Assembly: GCF_022811725.1 (NCBI RefSeq)
Contig: NZ_CP094527.1
Location: 7,316,001 to 7,380,000, forward strand
Origin: Mucilaginibacter sp. SMC90
GTDB taxonomy: Bacteria; Bacteroidota; Bacteroidia; Sphingobacteriales; Sphingobacteriaceae
DNA: 64,000 bases
Direction of reading: 5' to 3'
Shown: piece by piece, positions 1 through 9,257 of the stretch
Layout: every line of letters starts with the position of its first letter
How positions within the stretch are numbered: the first letter of the stretch is position 1
Program-made: the position numbers and the translations under genes
The notes under the pieces: model-generated
The model's database searches: none
What the model was told of the DNA's origin: nothing
The model's input: only the letters and a program-made list of their open reading frames with translations

Positions 1-646
1 CACCTGTTTCCTTGCCCCGCTGCTGGCTGAGTAATATATTCTGTTCGTTGAAGCGATGCAGGTCATCATAGTTTTCATCGAGCCGGTCACCCGCTTTATT
101 GATGAGTACGAGACGCTGCTCATCGGTCATTTGGGTCTTAAACCCGTTAATGACCATCATGATCTGATCCAGGTTCCTGAGACTCGCATCCAGCATCCCG
201 GCATACACCTCTTCCATATAGCTTAATTCTGCCGGGCTGAACCGGCCATCCCGGTTGACCACCGCCCAGGCTTGCCGGTACTCCCTGACCATCGCCAGTT
301 GCTTTGCGGTCATATCCTTGATCCGCTGATAATAAGTGATCACAGATTTGATCCGCCACAGCTCATCATAATAGTTGCTGTAAAGCTGCCGCTGTTGATC
401 GGTCCAACTGGTAATTTCGTCGAGCCTGAGTTTGGAAAGCTGGTTCTCCAGAACCTTCTGCGCATTTTGCAGCCAGATCGTTTGGTTTTGCATGCGCTGA
501 ACTTTGAGATCGATCGCTTTAATTACTTTCGTAGCTGCAGCTTTGATGACGTCTGTAATGACGAACTGTGCCCTGGCATTTTCCGCAGATACCGATACCA
601 GTACAAAAGCAAGACTGATCGGTAGTGTAACCTTAAAAATTTTCAT
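1..646 (-). CDS. traI: Conjugal transfer protein TraI (3' part beyond window)
   Basis: This reading frame starts at an ATG whose complement lies at 644-646 and stays open to the left edge, so about 215 N-terminal residues are present. The N-terminus is a signal peptide (basic start, hydrophobic core ending near ENARA-QF). A helical, Gln/Lys-rich region follows with motifs such as WLQNAQKVLENQLSKL and a Tyr/Trp-rich patch (YSNYYDELW). This matches the TraI family of CTnDOT-like conjugative elements, a periplasmic component of the mating apparatus. It lies downstream of traG in the usual traE-F-G-(x)-I order. The family assignment rests on motif memory and gene order. Confidence 0.8.
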   Translation of the reverse strand, partial: MKIFKVTLPISLAFVLVSVSAENARAQFVITDVIKAAATKVIKAIDLKVQRMQNQTIWLQNAQKVLENQLSKLRLDEITSWTDQQRQLYSNYYDELWRIKSVITYYQRIKDMTAKQLAMVREYRQAWAVVNRDGRFSPAELSYMEEVYAGMLDASLRNLDQIMMVINGFKTQMTDEQRLVLINKAGDRLDENYDDLHRFNEQNILLSQQRGKETG

Positions 647-698
647 AATCCTCCCTTCTCCCGAGATTTCCGGGCAGTACTATCGTTTGAATAGGATA

Positions 699-1082
699 TC
701 AGTTTTTTACTTTTTGATATGGCGTAGTTCTTAACAGGATGCCTTGATGATCGGGTGAAATCCTGATTTGCCTACCGTATTGGCCCTCTGTCAGGACCTG
801 ATGATTCGCATCCCAATTGCCAACCCATTTACTTTGCTCATATTGCCGAGGCAACATTCTGCCATTTTTGATTGAGTTGAATCCGGTATGTCTCTCAATC
901 AGAAATGTCATACTTTCAGAATTCAACTCGGATATGATAAGTGTATCTGAGGCAACGCTAAACTCGCTTCTACCATCATTTACATAAACGCCGGAGAGGT
1001 TTTGTTCTTTATTGCTTTTGCAGGTCGCAAAGATCATCAGACCACAGAAAAGCACGAATAAATTGATTTTAAATGATTTCAT
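699..1082 (-). CDS. Small lipoprotein in the tra operon
   Basis: The 127-residue protein has a type II signal peptide: hydrophobic residues 5-19 followed by FATC, with the lipobox Cys at residue 21. The mature part is rich in beta-forming residues (about 105 aa) and contains the segment WVGNWDANHQVL. Its start lies 11 bp downstream of the traG stop and it is followed by traI, so it is probably co-transcribed with the transfer genes. I do not recognise the family. Its position suggests an envelope accessory of the conjugation system, perhaps in exclusion or assembly, but nothing in the sequence proves that. Confidence 0.65.
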   Translation of the reverse strand: MKSFKINLFVLFCGLMIFATCKSNKEQNLSGVYVNDGRSEFSVASDTLIISELNSESMTFLIERHTGFNSIKNGRMLPRQYEQSKWVGNWDANHQVLTEGQYGRQIRISPDHQGILLRTTPYQKVKN

Positions 1083-1093
1083 AAGACTTGCGA

Positions 1094-3550
1094 TTACTGA
1101 GAATGATTTTGTTTTTGTTCTTTAACCATTGCGGTGATTCCCTGCTCCATACCGCCATGGAGCGAAGCCAGTTCCTGGATCTTCACCCGTTCGGTACCTT
1201 CTGTAGTGTAAGCGAAATATTCCTCGGAACAGAGTTCGTTTTTGACCACTTTCATCACCTGGCCGCCGAGGTCGATATAAATGTCCCGGTTTTCCTTGCT
1301 GACTGATAAGACCTGCGCTTTCCCCTTATCCGACATCCCCAAAGTAGCCTGCAGTTTATCGAACTTGTTCAGGTAGCTGCGCATATCCATCAGGATCTTG
1401 ATCGCTGCATTGTTGATGATCGCATCCTTCACGATGGGTGAACTGATCAGGTCGTCCAATTCCTGGGTGACCACATTCGGAACGCCGTTGAACTTCCGGA
1501 TGGTCTTGAAGGCGTACTGGATGAAACCCGCCATTCCTGAATTCGCAATGGCCTTCCAGGCCTCGTCAATAGTCAGCACCTTACGGATGCCTTTCAGTTT
1601 CCGCATTTTCGAAAGGAACATCTCCATGATGATCAGTGTCACCACGGGGAACAGGATCGGGTGGTCCTTGATATTATCCAGCTCGATAACCACGAATCTC
1701 TGCTCCAACAGATCGATGTTATCGGTCGCATTCAGCAGGTAATCGAATTCCCCGCCGGCGTAAAATGGTTGAAGTACGTAAAGAAAGCTGTCCAGGTCGA
1801 AATCTTTGTCTTTGACTTTATGAGCTTTCAATACCTTGGCATAGGTTCCATACAGATAATCATAGAAAGTATTGAAAGATGGAAATATATCGCGGTGTTT
1901 TTTTAGATGATCATAATAACCCTGTAAAGCATTGGATAGGGCTACATATTCGCTCCGGATAAAACTTTCGTTCTCCTGTTTCCATAAAGTCACCAGCAAG
2001 GCCTTCAGGCTTTCCTTTTTCTCCGTGTCCAGCGTTTGTCCTTCAGGGATATAGAAGGGGTTGAACCGGATAGGGTTTGCTTCTTCATAGGTGAAATAAT
2101 AACCGCCGACCAGTTCACAAAGGCCCTTGTAACTGCCCCCGATATCGACCGTTACGCAATGCGCGCCCTGGTCATACAGCGTTCTCAGGATATGGTTGAC
2201 TGTCATGCTCTTTCCGCCGCCTGATGTGCCGCAAACCAGCATGCCCATGTTCGAGGTGATACCTTTCTTTCTCGGCGCATCGAACAGGTCGATGTAAACG
2301 GGCTTGCCGGACAGGCGGTCACAGAACCGGATCCCCAGGGATGGCGGATCACTCCGGTAATTGCTTTCCAGGTTCAGGAAGCAGGTACCCTGTTCCAGAA
2401 AAGTATCGAAGGTATCATTCAACGGAAAGTCCGCCGCGTTACCCGGGATACCGGCCCACCAGATCTGCGCTGCGCCGTCCGATTCCAGCTTGGCGCTCGC
2501 CCCGAGTTGCGCCATCGCCGAGCCTACCTGGTTCTTGATCTCCTGCAGTTTCTCCGGCTGGTCACTCCAGACCATAACGTTGAAATGTGCTTTGACCGGC
2601 AGCCTTTGCTGGCTGATCGCTTCATTCAGGAAATCATTGGTTGCATCCATGCTGATCGTGTTTTCCCGGCTGTAGGCGGACAGCGACTGCAGCCGCAGCT
2701 TCTTCGCCTCCAGTTGCTTGAGCACTTTGGGCGTATCCTCGATGAAGAGGAACTGGTTGTAGATATGGTTGCAGTCCAGCAGAAGGTTAAGCTGGCTGGC
2801 AAATCCTACCGGGAACTTCGTCTGGTCGGTGCTGTACTTTTCATAAGTGATCCTGCTGCCGCACATCGAGGGCATATCCTCGGCATCCCCCAGCGTATAG
2901 ATACGCACATGATCATCTCCGATCCGGATGCCGTCTTTCAGGTGTACATCCTTCAGCACAGGCCGTGCCCCGCCATCCAGCAAAAAGCAATATTGTTCCA
3001 GCAACCCGGCATGTTCCATCGTACCGGCCAGTTCATCATCTTGGATCCGGCGAAGCGATAATAAACCGCAATCGCTGAGGATCCGCGTAAACTGCCCGGC
3101 TTTCTCCTCGAACTCCAGTAATTCCCTGTCGTCGGTAACCTGGCGCGGAACAAGGTGCTTCCGGAACAATCCGGAAAATGCGCTGCTGGCCTGCTTGCGG
3201 TCACCGGCTTTTTTGGTCAGCATCAGGTAACAGTCATGGTCGAGATAGGGCCTTCCCCGGAAGTGCCTGTCAGCGGCCCGGTTCAGAAAGCTGCTTTCCG
3301 CCAGGCCGTTACCCAGATACTGTTGCTTGATGAACCGGTCCTGTTTGTGAATGATACTTTGCTTCGGTAATACCTTAACGGCACGTATCCAGGCCTGGTG
3401 ATAGGCTTCGTACTCGTTATCCGCTAACGTAAATATTTCGGGCAGCATCAGTTGATAGGCTATGGTGATGTCGCCCTGCGCGGAAACGAGGCAGTCATGT
3501 TCCACTTTATAAACCGGGAATATGCGCGCTGCATGTTGAAATGTCGCCAT
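1094..3550 (-). CDS. traG: Conjugative transposon ATPase TraG (VirB4-like)
   Basis: The 818-residue protein is the VirB4-type motor ATPase of a Bacteroidota type IV secretion/conjugation system. It acts at the cytoplasmic face of the inner membrane to power DNA transfer and assembly. A Walker A motif, GTSGGGKSM, lies at about residues 441-449, and a Walker B motif, VLTIDEAW, lies in the last quarter. The N-terminal half corresponds to the TraG_N/CagE-like region. The length matches the family (about 800-835 aa). The gene sits 3 bp after the traF stop, in an operon with traE and traF. The frame looks intact, so the transfer motor is probably functional. Confidence 0.95.
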   Translation of the reverse strand: MATFQHAARIFPVYKVEHDCLVSAQGDITIAYQLMLPEIFTLADNEYEAYHQAWIRAVKVLPKQSIIHKQDRFIKQQYLGNGLAESSFLNRAADRHFRGRPYLDHDCYLMLTKKAGDRKQASSAFSGLFRKHLVPRQVTDDRELLEFEEKAGQFTRILSDCGLLSLRRIQDDELAGTMEHAGLLEQYCFLLDGGARPVLKDVHLKDGIRIGDDHVRIYTLGDAEDMPSMCGSRITYEKYSTDQTKFPVGFASQLNLLLDCNHIYNQFLFIEDTPKVLKQLEAKKLRLQSLSAYSRENTISMDATNDFLNEAISQQRLPVKAHFNVMVWSDQPEKLQEIKNQVGSAMAQLGASAKLESDGAAQIWWAGIPGNAADFPLNDTFDTFLEQGTCFLNLESNYRSDPPSLGIRFCDRLSGKPVYIDLFDAPRKKGITSNMGMLVCGTSGGGKSMTVNHILRTLYDQGAHCVTVDIGGSYKGLCELVGGYYFTYEEANPIRFNPFYIPEGQTLDTEKKESLKALLVTLWKQENESFIRSEYVALSNALQGYYDHLKKHRDIFPSFNTFYDYLYGTYAKVLKAHKVKDKDFDLDSFLYVLQPFYAGGEFDYLLNATDNIDLLEQRFVVIELDNIKDHPILFPVVTLIIMEMFLSKMRKLKGIRKVLTIDEAWKAIANSGMAGFIQYAFKTIRKFNGVPNVVTQELDDLISSPIVKDAIINNAAIKILMDMRSYLNKFDKLQATLGMSDKGKAQVLSVSKENRDIYIDLGGQVMKVVKNELCSEEYFAYTTEGTERVKIQELASLHGGMEQGITAMVKEQKQNHSQ

Positions 3551-3553
3551 GGC

Positions 3554-3868
3554 TTATTGTTTTAAGTGAAGGAATAATTTGCGAGAACTGAACTTCAGGT
3601 AGCCGGGAATATAGCGTTTCGCCGTCTTTTTCATCAGGCCATGCTCTCCGTACCGATTACTGAGCTGGAAAACCTGGTAAAACAACCCTCCGCCGGCGGC
3701 GGCAAGTACCAGAATGCAGAGATAGACCGGAATGCCCGAAATGTAAAGGATCGCGAAGAGGACCAGCAGGGCCACCAGCCCGCCTCCGAGGTAGCCGATA
3801 TACTGGGCCTTGAGCCCCTTAAATTCAATGGACCTGTTAATGCCTTTATTGATTTGATAAATCGCCAT
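3554..3868 (-). CDS. traF: Conjugative transposon protein TraF (DUF4133)
   Basis: The 104-residue membrane protein starts MAIYQINKGINRSIEFKGLK, the typical opening of the DUF4133/TraF family. Two hydrophobic segments lie at about residues 27-70, followed by a basic cytoplasmic tail (KKTAKRYIPGYLKF). It is thought to be an inner-membrane, VirB3-like part of the mating channel. It lies between traE and traG with very short gaps, the standard order. Length and motifs fit the family. Confidence 0.9.
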   Translation of the reverse strand: MAIYQINKGINRSIEFKGLKAQYIGYLGGGLVALLVLFAILYISGIPVYLCILVLAAAGGGLFYQVFQLSNRYGEHGLMKKTAKRYIPGYLKFSSRKLFLHLKQ

Positions 3869-3889
3869 GTTACTGCTCTCCTTTTCTGT

Positions 3890-4234
3890 TTAAATCCCGA
3901 AAAATGATTTGAGCACAGTGGCTACGACCACCAGGAAAATACAGCTGCCAAACCAGGCGGAAGCCATCTTCCCGGTATCATGTTCGCCGTCGTTCCATTT
4001 TTTATAGACCTTGATCGCACCCACCAGTCCGCTGACCGCCCCGATCGCATACATCAGGTTGGTGCCCGTATCGAAATAGCCTTTAACCTGGTTTGTCGCT
4101 TCGGAAATACCCGCGTTACCATCCGCCGCCCACAGGTCCTGTATGGAAAGGGCGATAACGGAAATCACCAGGAACGCGATCTTAACAATGGCAGTGATCC
4201 TGCCTTTCGCATGTTTTAAAACTGAGATTTTCAT
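3890..4234 (-). CDS. traE: Conjugative transposon protein TraE (DUF4134)
   Basis: The 114-residue protein has an N-terminal hydrophobic signal/anchor (about residues 15-33), a short periplasmic stretch (GNAGISEATNQVKGYFDTG), and two further hydrophobic helices at about 58-76 and 91-110. These features match the DUF4134/TraE family, a VirB2-like pilin or channel subunit of CTnDOT-type elements. It is followed 21 bp later by traF. The TraE-TraF-TraG order is diagnostic for this element type. Confidence 0.88.
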   Translation of the reverse strand: MKISVLKHAKGRITAIVKIAFLVISVIALSIQDLWAADGNAGISEATNQVKGYFDTGTNLMYAIGAVSGLVGAIKVYKKWNDGEHDTGKMASAWFGSCIFLVVVATVLKSFFGI

Positions 4235-4251
4235 ATGGATATGTTTAAGGG

Positions 4252-4839
4252 TTAATGATTCGTCCAGTAACTTTCCAGTTCCCCGGCGCTAAGCTCGAAG
4301 GGGAATTGGCCTTCACTTTCTTCCAGCAGCGTTTTGGTCACCTGCTGACGATAAGGGGATTCGCCGAGTTCCGGGTATTTTTCCACCAGGATCCTGAACA
4401 GCATTTCGAAATTTTCTTTGCTTTCTCCGGATTCGTTGATCACCCGGATCAGCGTTCTGCACTCGGACATCATCCCGGAGAACGATGCGGCCACTTCTGC
4501 GCTTGCCTCTGCCATAGCGGCATTTAAGGTGTTGTCATCCCCATCTTCGTCCGGATTATCAGACGGTCCGAACTGAAGTTCTTCTTCTTCCGCTGCTTCC
4601 CGGAGGTTTCGGGCAGATCCCATCACCGTATAAGCCGGCTCGGGGACAAACCCGGTTTTAGCCGGATCGGTCACCGCCTGGCGACCGGAAAGCCGGTACA
4701 GGAATGCAAGGATTTCCTTTTTGTAAAAGAAAGCCGCCACATAAGCGTAGTAAAGGCTGAGCAGGATCGCCATACCGGAGATGAATGCTGGCCAGGAGAT
4801 TTGATTGAGCATATCGTGGTAGATTTTCCGGGGCTCCAT
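4252..4839 (-). CDS. Membrane-anchored hypothetical protein, first gene of the visible tra run
   Basis: The 195-residue protein has a single strong transmembrane segment at about residues 16-38 (WPAFISGMAILLSLYYAYVA). A short basic stretch and a long acidic, mostly helical cytoplasmic domain follow. Near residues 79-98 there is an Asp/Glu-rich linker (AAEEEELQFG, DNPDEDGDD). It is the promoter-proximal gene of the traE-F-G run, 17 bp ahead of traE. Similar anchored acidic proteins occur at this place in Sphingobacteriaceae conjugative elements. I know of no assigned function, although the position suggests a role in transfer. Confidence 0.7.
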   Translation of the reverse strand: MEPRKIYHDMLNQISWPAFISGMAILLSLYYAYVAAFFYKKEILAFLYRLSGRQAVTDPAKTGFVPEPAYTVMGSARNLREAAEEEELQFGPSDNPDEDGDDNTLNAAMAEASAEVAASFSGMMSECRTLIRVINESGESKENFEMLFRILVEKYPELGESPYRQQVTKTLLEESEGQFPFELSAGELESYWTNH

Positions 4840-4931
4840 TGCCGCCGGGTACGATACAAAATTGGCCAGCCGGCTCCACGGATTGCTCCGAGGTCATCCG
4901 ACTCGGAGTATGACTTTTTTCATTTTTTTGC

Positions 4932-4957
4932 AAAAAAAAAGCGGCTAATGCCGCTTT
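4932..4957 (-). terminator. Intrinsic terminator after rteC-like gene
   Basis: An 8-bp perfect stem (AAAGCGGC / GCCGCTTT, loop TAAT) spans 4938-4957. Read on the minus strand, it is followed by a run of T (the A9 run at 4932-4940). It lies just beyond the stop of the RteC-like gene and separates it from the tra operon promoter region at 4840-4930. Confidence 0.8.
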
Positions 4958-4962
4958 AGGAT

Positions 4963-5799
4963 TCAGTATTTGAGTTTCTTCTGTAGCCTGGTCATAAAGG
5001 CTTCCTTCATTTCGTCGATGTAGAGCGTCGGGCTGGGCCTGCCGCATAGCCAGTCATAGGTATCATAGAAATTACCCAGGGAAATATTAAAGGCACGTTC
5101 AATGAATTTCACGATACTTTTCAGGTTCTTCTTGCCAAACGCCTCGGTCGCATGCCAGCTATAGACCAGTTCGATCAGCGCGACCTTGGTTTGCTTCCAG
5201 TCGAAATCCGTCAATTCCTGGTCTGTACCCGAAATGGCCTCTTTCCGGCTCAGCTTGCAAATGGCCTGTTCCAGATGTTCCTGCAGGAGTGCGCTCGCCA
5301 GCACCTGGGCCAGCTTATTGTCATGACTGGTACTGAACGCCGGATCAAAGTCAATGACACACAGGTCCGGATCGAGTTGAACATCATACTCGCCCCGCAT
5401 AAAATAATGCTGGTCGAGGTACGTAGCCTGGGTGCGGACATATTGAAAAAACGACCGGTTGCTCTCGAAAAAATGATTGAGGATATTGATCTCCTGGCTG
5501 TAATAATCACTGATCACTTTGCTGTCCCCGATTGGTTTACGAAGTTCGATGTTCAAAAGCGACTGGTGAAAGATCAGCTGGCATTTGAACTTGGGTTTGA
5601 TCTTTTTAAAAAACTGGATCTCGTCCTCGGCTGAGCCAGGTTCATGCTGTTTGCAAAACTCCTTCAGCTTTCGGAGGCTCCGCAGACATAGATGGACTGA
5701 TTGTTCAAGCCTTTTGACCAAATGGTCTTCTTCCAGCAGTAAGGTGTTCAGGTCTTTATTCAGATCTGCATATAACCGCTCACTAAATTTTAAAATCAT
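4963..5799 (-). CDS. rteC: RteC domain protein
   Basis: The 278-residue protein carries the RteC signature segments EIQFFKKIKPKF, LIFHQSLLNIELRKP and a central YFMRGEYD/IDFDPAFST block, in the family order. RteC in CTnDOT activates the excision genes after induction by RteA/RteB. Here no RteA/RteB pair is visible next to it. The C-terminal third (ALIELVYSWHATEAFG...KFIERAFNI...FYDTYDWL) is the usual helix-rich tail. A terminator follows directly. It is transcribed separately from the tra genes, with about 90 bp between it and the next upstream gene. Confidence 0.85.
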   Translation of the reverse strand: MILKFSERLYADLNKDLNTLLLEEDHLVKRLEQSVHLCLRSLRKLKEFCKQHEPGSAEDEIQFFKKIKPKFKCQLIFHQSLLNIELRKPIGDSKVISDYYSQEINILNHFFESNRSFFQYVRTQATYLDQHYFMRGEYDVQLDPDLCVIDFDPAFSTSHDNKLAQVLASALLQEHLEQAICKLSRKEAISGTDQELTDFDWKQTKVALIELVYSWHATEAFGKKNLKSIVKFIERAFNISLGNFYDTYDWLCGRPSPTLYIDEMKEAFMTRLQKKLKY

Positions 5800-5892
5800 A
5801 ATTCACAATGCTAAAATGAACAGGTTTGCCACCCGTCAACCGAAACAGGTGAACCTAGCAATTCCTGCGGGTATCAGTTTTTCATAGGCATC

Positions 5893-7020
5893 TTATTTAG
5901 GAAAATAAACTTTATGGACATAGGCGACCATTCGCTGAAGGTAGTCCAGCACGACAGCCGCAGTAAACTGATCCTTGCTGTAAAAGGCATGGTTGAAACT
6001 TTTGATCGAAATCCGCCCTTGCTTTTTTGAAGTAAAGTGCCGGATGAAAAAACGCATGATCGCTGCCGCGTTTTGCTCCGGGAAGCACCCGTTCTTGTGA
6101 AAGACACGGACAAACATGGCGAACTGCGGTACGGACAGCACCAGCCGCATTTGCTCATCTGTTCCGGGGTATGCCGCCAGAGGATCGGTTGCGGCATCCG
6201 TTACCTGCAGCCGCAACCAGGGCAGGATCTGCTCGTCGATCGACGGAAGCTCCCTGATGAAACGGTCGTCGGGGTTCACATAGATATCGAATAACGCGTC
6301 GGCTTCCCGCGCAATCCTGTTTTCCGGTTCGCCGGCCCGGTTTTGGTAGTGGCGCCTGAGCCAGTTGGCGAACCTGTGAGAATTCAGGTTTCGCTTGAAT
6401 AAGATAAGGACAAGTCGCTCCGTCGTAGCTGCATCACCACGGTTTAGTTCATCAAGGACCAGCGTAAGCAGACCGTCGATCTTCGCCAACCTCCGGTAAC
6501 TCAGACCGGAGACCTGTCCGTCTGCCAGGTAGTCCTCCACATCCGCGCACAGCAAACTTAAAAGTTCAGGGGCAGCACCCCGCGTGGCCGAAGCGGCTAT
6601 TTGATCAAGGTATGCCGCGATAACCAGCTTTTCCTGCCTCACCGTATAGGCGGAAACGCGATAATCGAGGTCAAAAAAACGATAACAACGCTCCCGCAGG
6701 AACTGGATTAGCTGCTCCAGTTCCGCAAGCATCTCCTGGATGAACAAAGATTTGCCGGCTGCCGGTAGTGCAGGGTTTGCCCGGTCAACCCGGTCGGAAA
6801 GCTGCGTAATACCGGCCTGGTGAAACAGAACGTACCGGCTGATCACGTGGTCTTTGGCTGCACTGAAAATCCTGGTCGTCCAGTTGTTCCTGGCCTTTTC
6901 ACATAAATTCCTTAAACGGAAAAGATCAGGAGGCAGAGTTGGCCCTGCGATCCCGGCGGCATCCTGCAGGGCTAAAAGTATTAAATCCTCGATATCTAAT
7001 AATTCAGACTTCAGTAACAT
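5893..7020 (-). CDS. Hypothetical protein upstream of rteC
   Basis: The 375-residue soluble protein is predicted to be mostly alpha-helical, with no signal peptide, membrane span or recognised catalytic motif. Its last 50 residues (KKQGRISIKSFNHAFYSKDQ, then a YLQRMVAYVHKVYFPK end) resemble the C-terminal portion of RteC-neighbour proteins in Sphingobacteriaceae elements. This suggests a regulatory or DNA-binding role, by inference only. The upstream region 7021-7414 is shared with the divergent LytS gene. The reading frame is intact. Confidence 0.6.
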   Translation of the reverse strand: MLLKSELLDIEDLILLALQDAAGIAGPTLPPDLFRLRNLCEKARNNWTTRIFSAAKDHVISRYVLFHQAGITQLSDRVDRANPALPAAGKSLFIQEMLAELEQLIQFLRERCYRFFDLDYRVSAYTVRQEKLVIAAYLDQIAASATRGAAPELLSLLCADVEDYLADGQVSGLSYRRLAKIDGLLTLVLDELNRGDAATTERLVLILFKRNLNSHRFANWLRRHYQNRAGEPENRIAREADALFDIYVNPDDRFIRELPSIDEQILPWLRLQVTDAATDPLAAYPGTDEQMRLVLSVPQFAMFVRVFHKNGCFPEQNAAAIMRFFIRHFTSKKQGRISIKSFNHAFYSKDQFTAAVVLDYLQRMVAYVHKVYFPK

Positions 7021-7414
7021 AAAATACTTTAAGCCGCATAATCATATATGCGTTGATAAAAAATCAAAAAACAAGCAGAAAATCTCTTATTATTGAATTA
7101 TTTATAATTATTCACACTTTCAAAACAATATGGCTACTAATCGTAGTTATACTGGTAACTGTTGTATTAGTAGGATCCGTCCCCGTGGGCGGATCAGTCT
7201 CGCCAAAATGATTTTTGGGGAAAGGTGCCTGGTAATCGCATACCGTACTGACCCTTTTGATCAGTCTTTTTGTTCTTTGCGTTTTCATCGGTTTCAGTTT
7301 TCAGGCAAAGCTATCCGAGCGGATGTCCGTGGTTAACTTTATTACGCAAGGAGGCATTTGCGCCATGCAGAAAAAGCTTTGCTTTCAAACTATTCAATCA
7401 AGCATCGTGAAACA
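7021..7414. other. Intergenic region with a decayed membrane-protein relic
   Basis: This divergent region should hold promoters for both flanking genes, but I could not fix a clear -33/-7 pair. On the plus strand, at about 7115-7200 and 7245-7330, two short frames without normal start codons encode strongly hydrophobic helices (WLLIVVILVTVVLVG and VLTLLISLFVLCVFIGFSF). They are interrupted by stops and look like remains of a membrane protein rather than a live gene. Confidence 0.35.
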
Positions 7415-8470
7415 ATGACGTTAAAAAAGAAATTAATGGTCCATGTATTTATCTGGCTGATTTACATCAGCTACGAACTGGGCTTTGTGACGATAACGAG
7501 TCGTATCCATATCACCCCCGCACCGCTGCTGATCTACTATGGCCTTAACATATCCCTGTTTTATTTCAATGCGCACGTACTGCTCAGCTTTGCGTTTTTA
7601 AAGACACGGAGACGATATTTAAATTCAGCCTGCCTGATCATATTGGAACTGGCGGTATACCTGGCCATCAAATATGTACTGGATAACCTGCTGACGGGCT
7701 ACTTTACTTTAAGGTCGGGACACCTGCCTGTATCACATCTCTATATTTATGAAAATCTGTATCGTGGCGCAAGTTTTACAGGTCTGAGCATCGCCTACTT
7801 CTCGACCCGTTACTTGGCCCGGTTCCGCGAAAAAGCCTACCAGGAAGAAACCGGGAGGCTCAGGGCGATTACGCGGAACCTGGAATTGGAAAATCAGATT
7901 TTTTCCGTCGAAAACGCCTACCTCCAGAATCAGATCAGTCCTCACCTACTGTTCAATTCCCTGAGCTTTATCCATAGTGCCGTATACAAACTTTCCGACG
8001 CGGCCGGCAAAGGCATCATGCGCCTGGCCGAGCTCATGCGGTATTCACTGGTCAGCGCCAACGGTACCGGAACAATACCGCTGCCCAGGGAAATCGAACA
8101 GATGGAAAACCTGATCGCCCTGTGTGCGATGAGGTTCCCCGGAGAATTCTTCGTCCGGGTCCATAAGAAAGGCCGCCTGAAAGGCAGGGAGATCATTCCG
8201 CTCGCGCTGATCACACTGGTAGAAAATATGCTGAAACACGGCGACTTAGGGGACAAGAAACATCCCGCCCGTATCAGCCTTGAGTTGGCAGAAAATCGCC
8301 TTATTTTTGAAGCATCCAATAAAAAGCGGCAGGTAAGCCTTTATCCCAGCGGCGGGCTCGGGTTGAAAAACATTGAAAAGCGGCTGCAGAATCATTACCA
8401 GGACCGCTATTCGATGCTGATCAGGGACGAGAATGAACATTTTACGATAACCTTAACTATTAGTTTATGA
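7415..8470 (+). CDS. LytS-type sensor histidine kinase
   Basis: This protein of about 351 residues is a LytS/YehU-class sensor kinase. Four hydrophobic segments occupy residues 1-145. A linker helix follows, then the His_kinase motif NQISPHLLFNSLSF with the phospho-accepting His, and a C-terminal HATPase with GGLGLKNIEKRL. I prefer the ATG at 7415 (MTLKKKL). A TTG at 7358 lies 4 bp after AAGGAGG and would add 19 residues. The stop overlaps the start of the response regulator by ATGA, so the two are translationally coupled. The system probably senses an envelope or peptide signal and may control the facing lanthipeptide gene. Confidence 0.88.
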   Translation: MTLKKKLMVHVFIWLIYISYELGFVTITSRIHITPAPLLIYYGLNISLFYFNAHVLLSFAFLKTRRRYLNSACLIILELAVYLAIKYVLDNLLTGYFTLRSGHLPVSHLYIYENLYRGASFTGLSIAYFSTRYLARFREKAYQEETGRLRAITRNLELENQIFSVENAYLQNQISPHLLFNSLSFIHSAVYKLSDAAGKGIMRLAELMRYSLVSANGTGTIPLPREIEQMENLIALCAMRFPGEFFVRVHKKGRLKGREIIPLALITLVENMLKHGDLGDKKHPARISLELAENRLIFEASNKKRQVSLYPSGGLGLKNIEKRLQNHYQDRYSMLIRDENEHFTITLTISL

Positions 8471-9198
8471 ACCTGACATGCTACATCGTAGACGACGAAT
8501 CCGGAGCCATTGATCTGCTGACAGAATATATTGCGCGCATGCCCGGATTGGAACTGACCGGGGCTACCCAGGATCCCATGACCGCGTTGGATCAGCTCAC
8601 CGGGGAACATGCGCCTGACATAACGTTTATCGACATCGACATGAGATTGCTTTCGGGGCTTGAACTGGCAGGTATGGTCAATCTCTACACTATGGTCGTT
8701 TTCACCACCGCATTTCCCCAGTATGCCTTGCAGGCATTTTCGAAAGAAGCGTTTGATTACATACTTAAACCGATAAGTTACGACCGTTTCGCGGACTGTG
8801 TTCATCGTGCCAAACGCAAGATAGCCAGGCGTTCTAAAGTTTACCCTGCAGGAATTCAGGATTTCTTTAATATCAAAAGTGAGATCAAGGGCAGGATGGT
8901 GAGAATTCAAATGGATGAGGTAGTCTACATCGAAGGGGCCGGGAATTATATTACGATCCATACCCGTGATACCAAACATATGACCTACCTCACGATTAAA
9001 GAGATCATACCTCATCTGCCGTCATATTTCGCCAGGATACACCGCTCATTTATCGTTAATATCAATTACATCAGAATAACGGAAAGAGCGCGGGTCAGAC
9101 TGGAAAATGGCCGGGTATTGGTCATGGGGAATAATTACAAGGAATCTTTCCTGGAAATGATGGATGCCAGACTGATCAAGACCGGCCGGGCATCCTGA
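8467..9198 (+). CDS. LytTR-family response regulator
   Basis: The 243-residue protein has an N-terminal receiver domain (acidic pair DDE at 9-11, phospho-acceptor Asp about residue 56 in TFIDIDM, Lys in ILKPISYD). The C-terminal LytTR DNA-binding domain (about 140-240) contains MDEVVYIEGAGNYITIHT and the HRSFIVNINYI block. It is the partner of the preceding LytS kinase, with a 4-bp overlap. LytTR regulators bind direct repeats in promoters. The downstream gene on the opposite strand is the lanthipeptide dehydratase, and LytS/LytTR pairs commonly flank such clusters in Bacteroidota. Confidence 0.92.
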   Translation: MNLTCYIVDDESGAIDLLTEYIARMPGLELTGATQDPMTALDQLTGEHAPDITFIDIDMRLLSGLELAGMVNLYTMVVFTTAFPQYALQAFSKEAFDYILKPISYDRFADCVHRAKRKIARRSKVYPAGIQDFFNIKSEIKGRMVRIQMDEVVYIEGAGNYITIHTRDTKHMTYLTIKEIIPHLPSYFARIHRSFIVNINYIRITERARVRLENGRVLVMGNNYKESFLEMMDARLIKTGRAS

Positions 9199-9257
9199 CC
9201 TTTGCTGCGCCTCAGCTTTTGCTGCGGGGCGATGCGGTGAACAGGTCCTCCTAACAG

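Noticed and set aside
7130..7336. 68-codon frame MATNRSYTGNCC as a lanthipeptide precursor
   Set aside because: It lacks a typical leader and a Ser/Thr/Cys-rich core; the same DNA in another frame looks like a membrane-protein relic.
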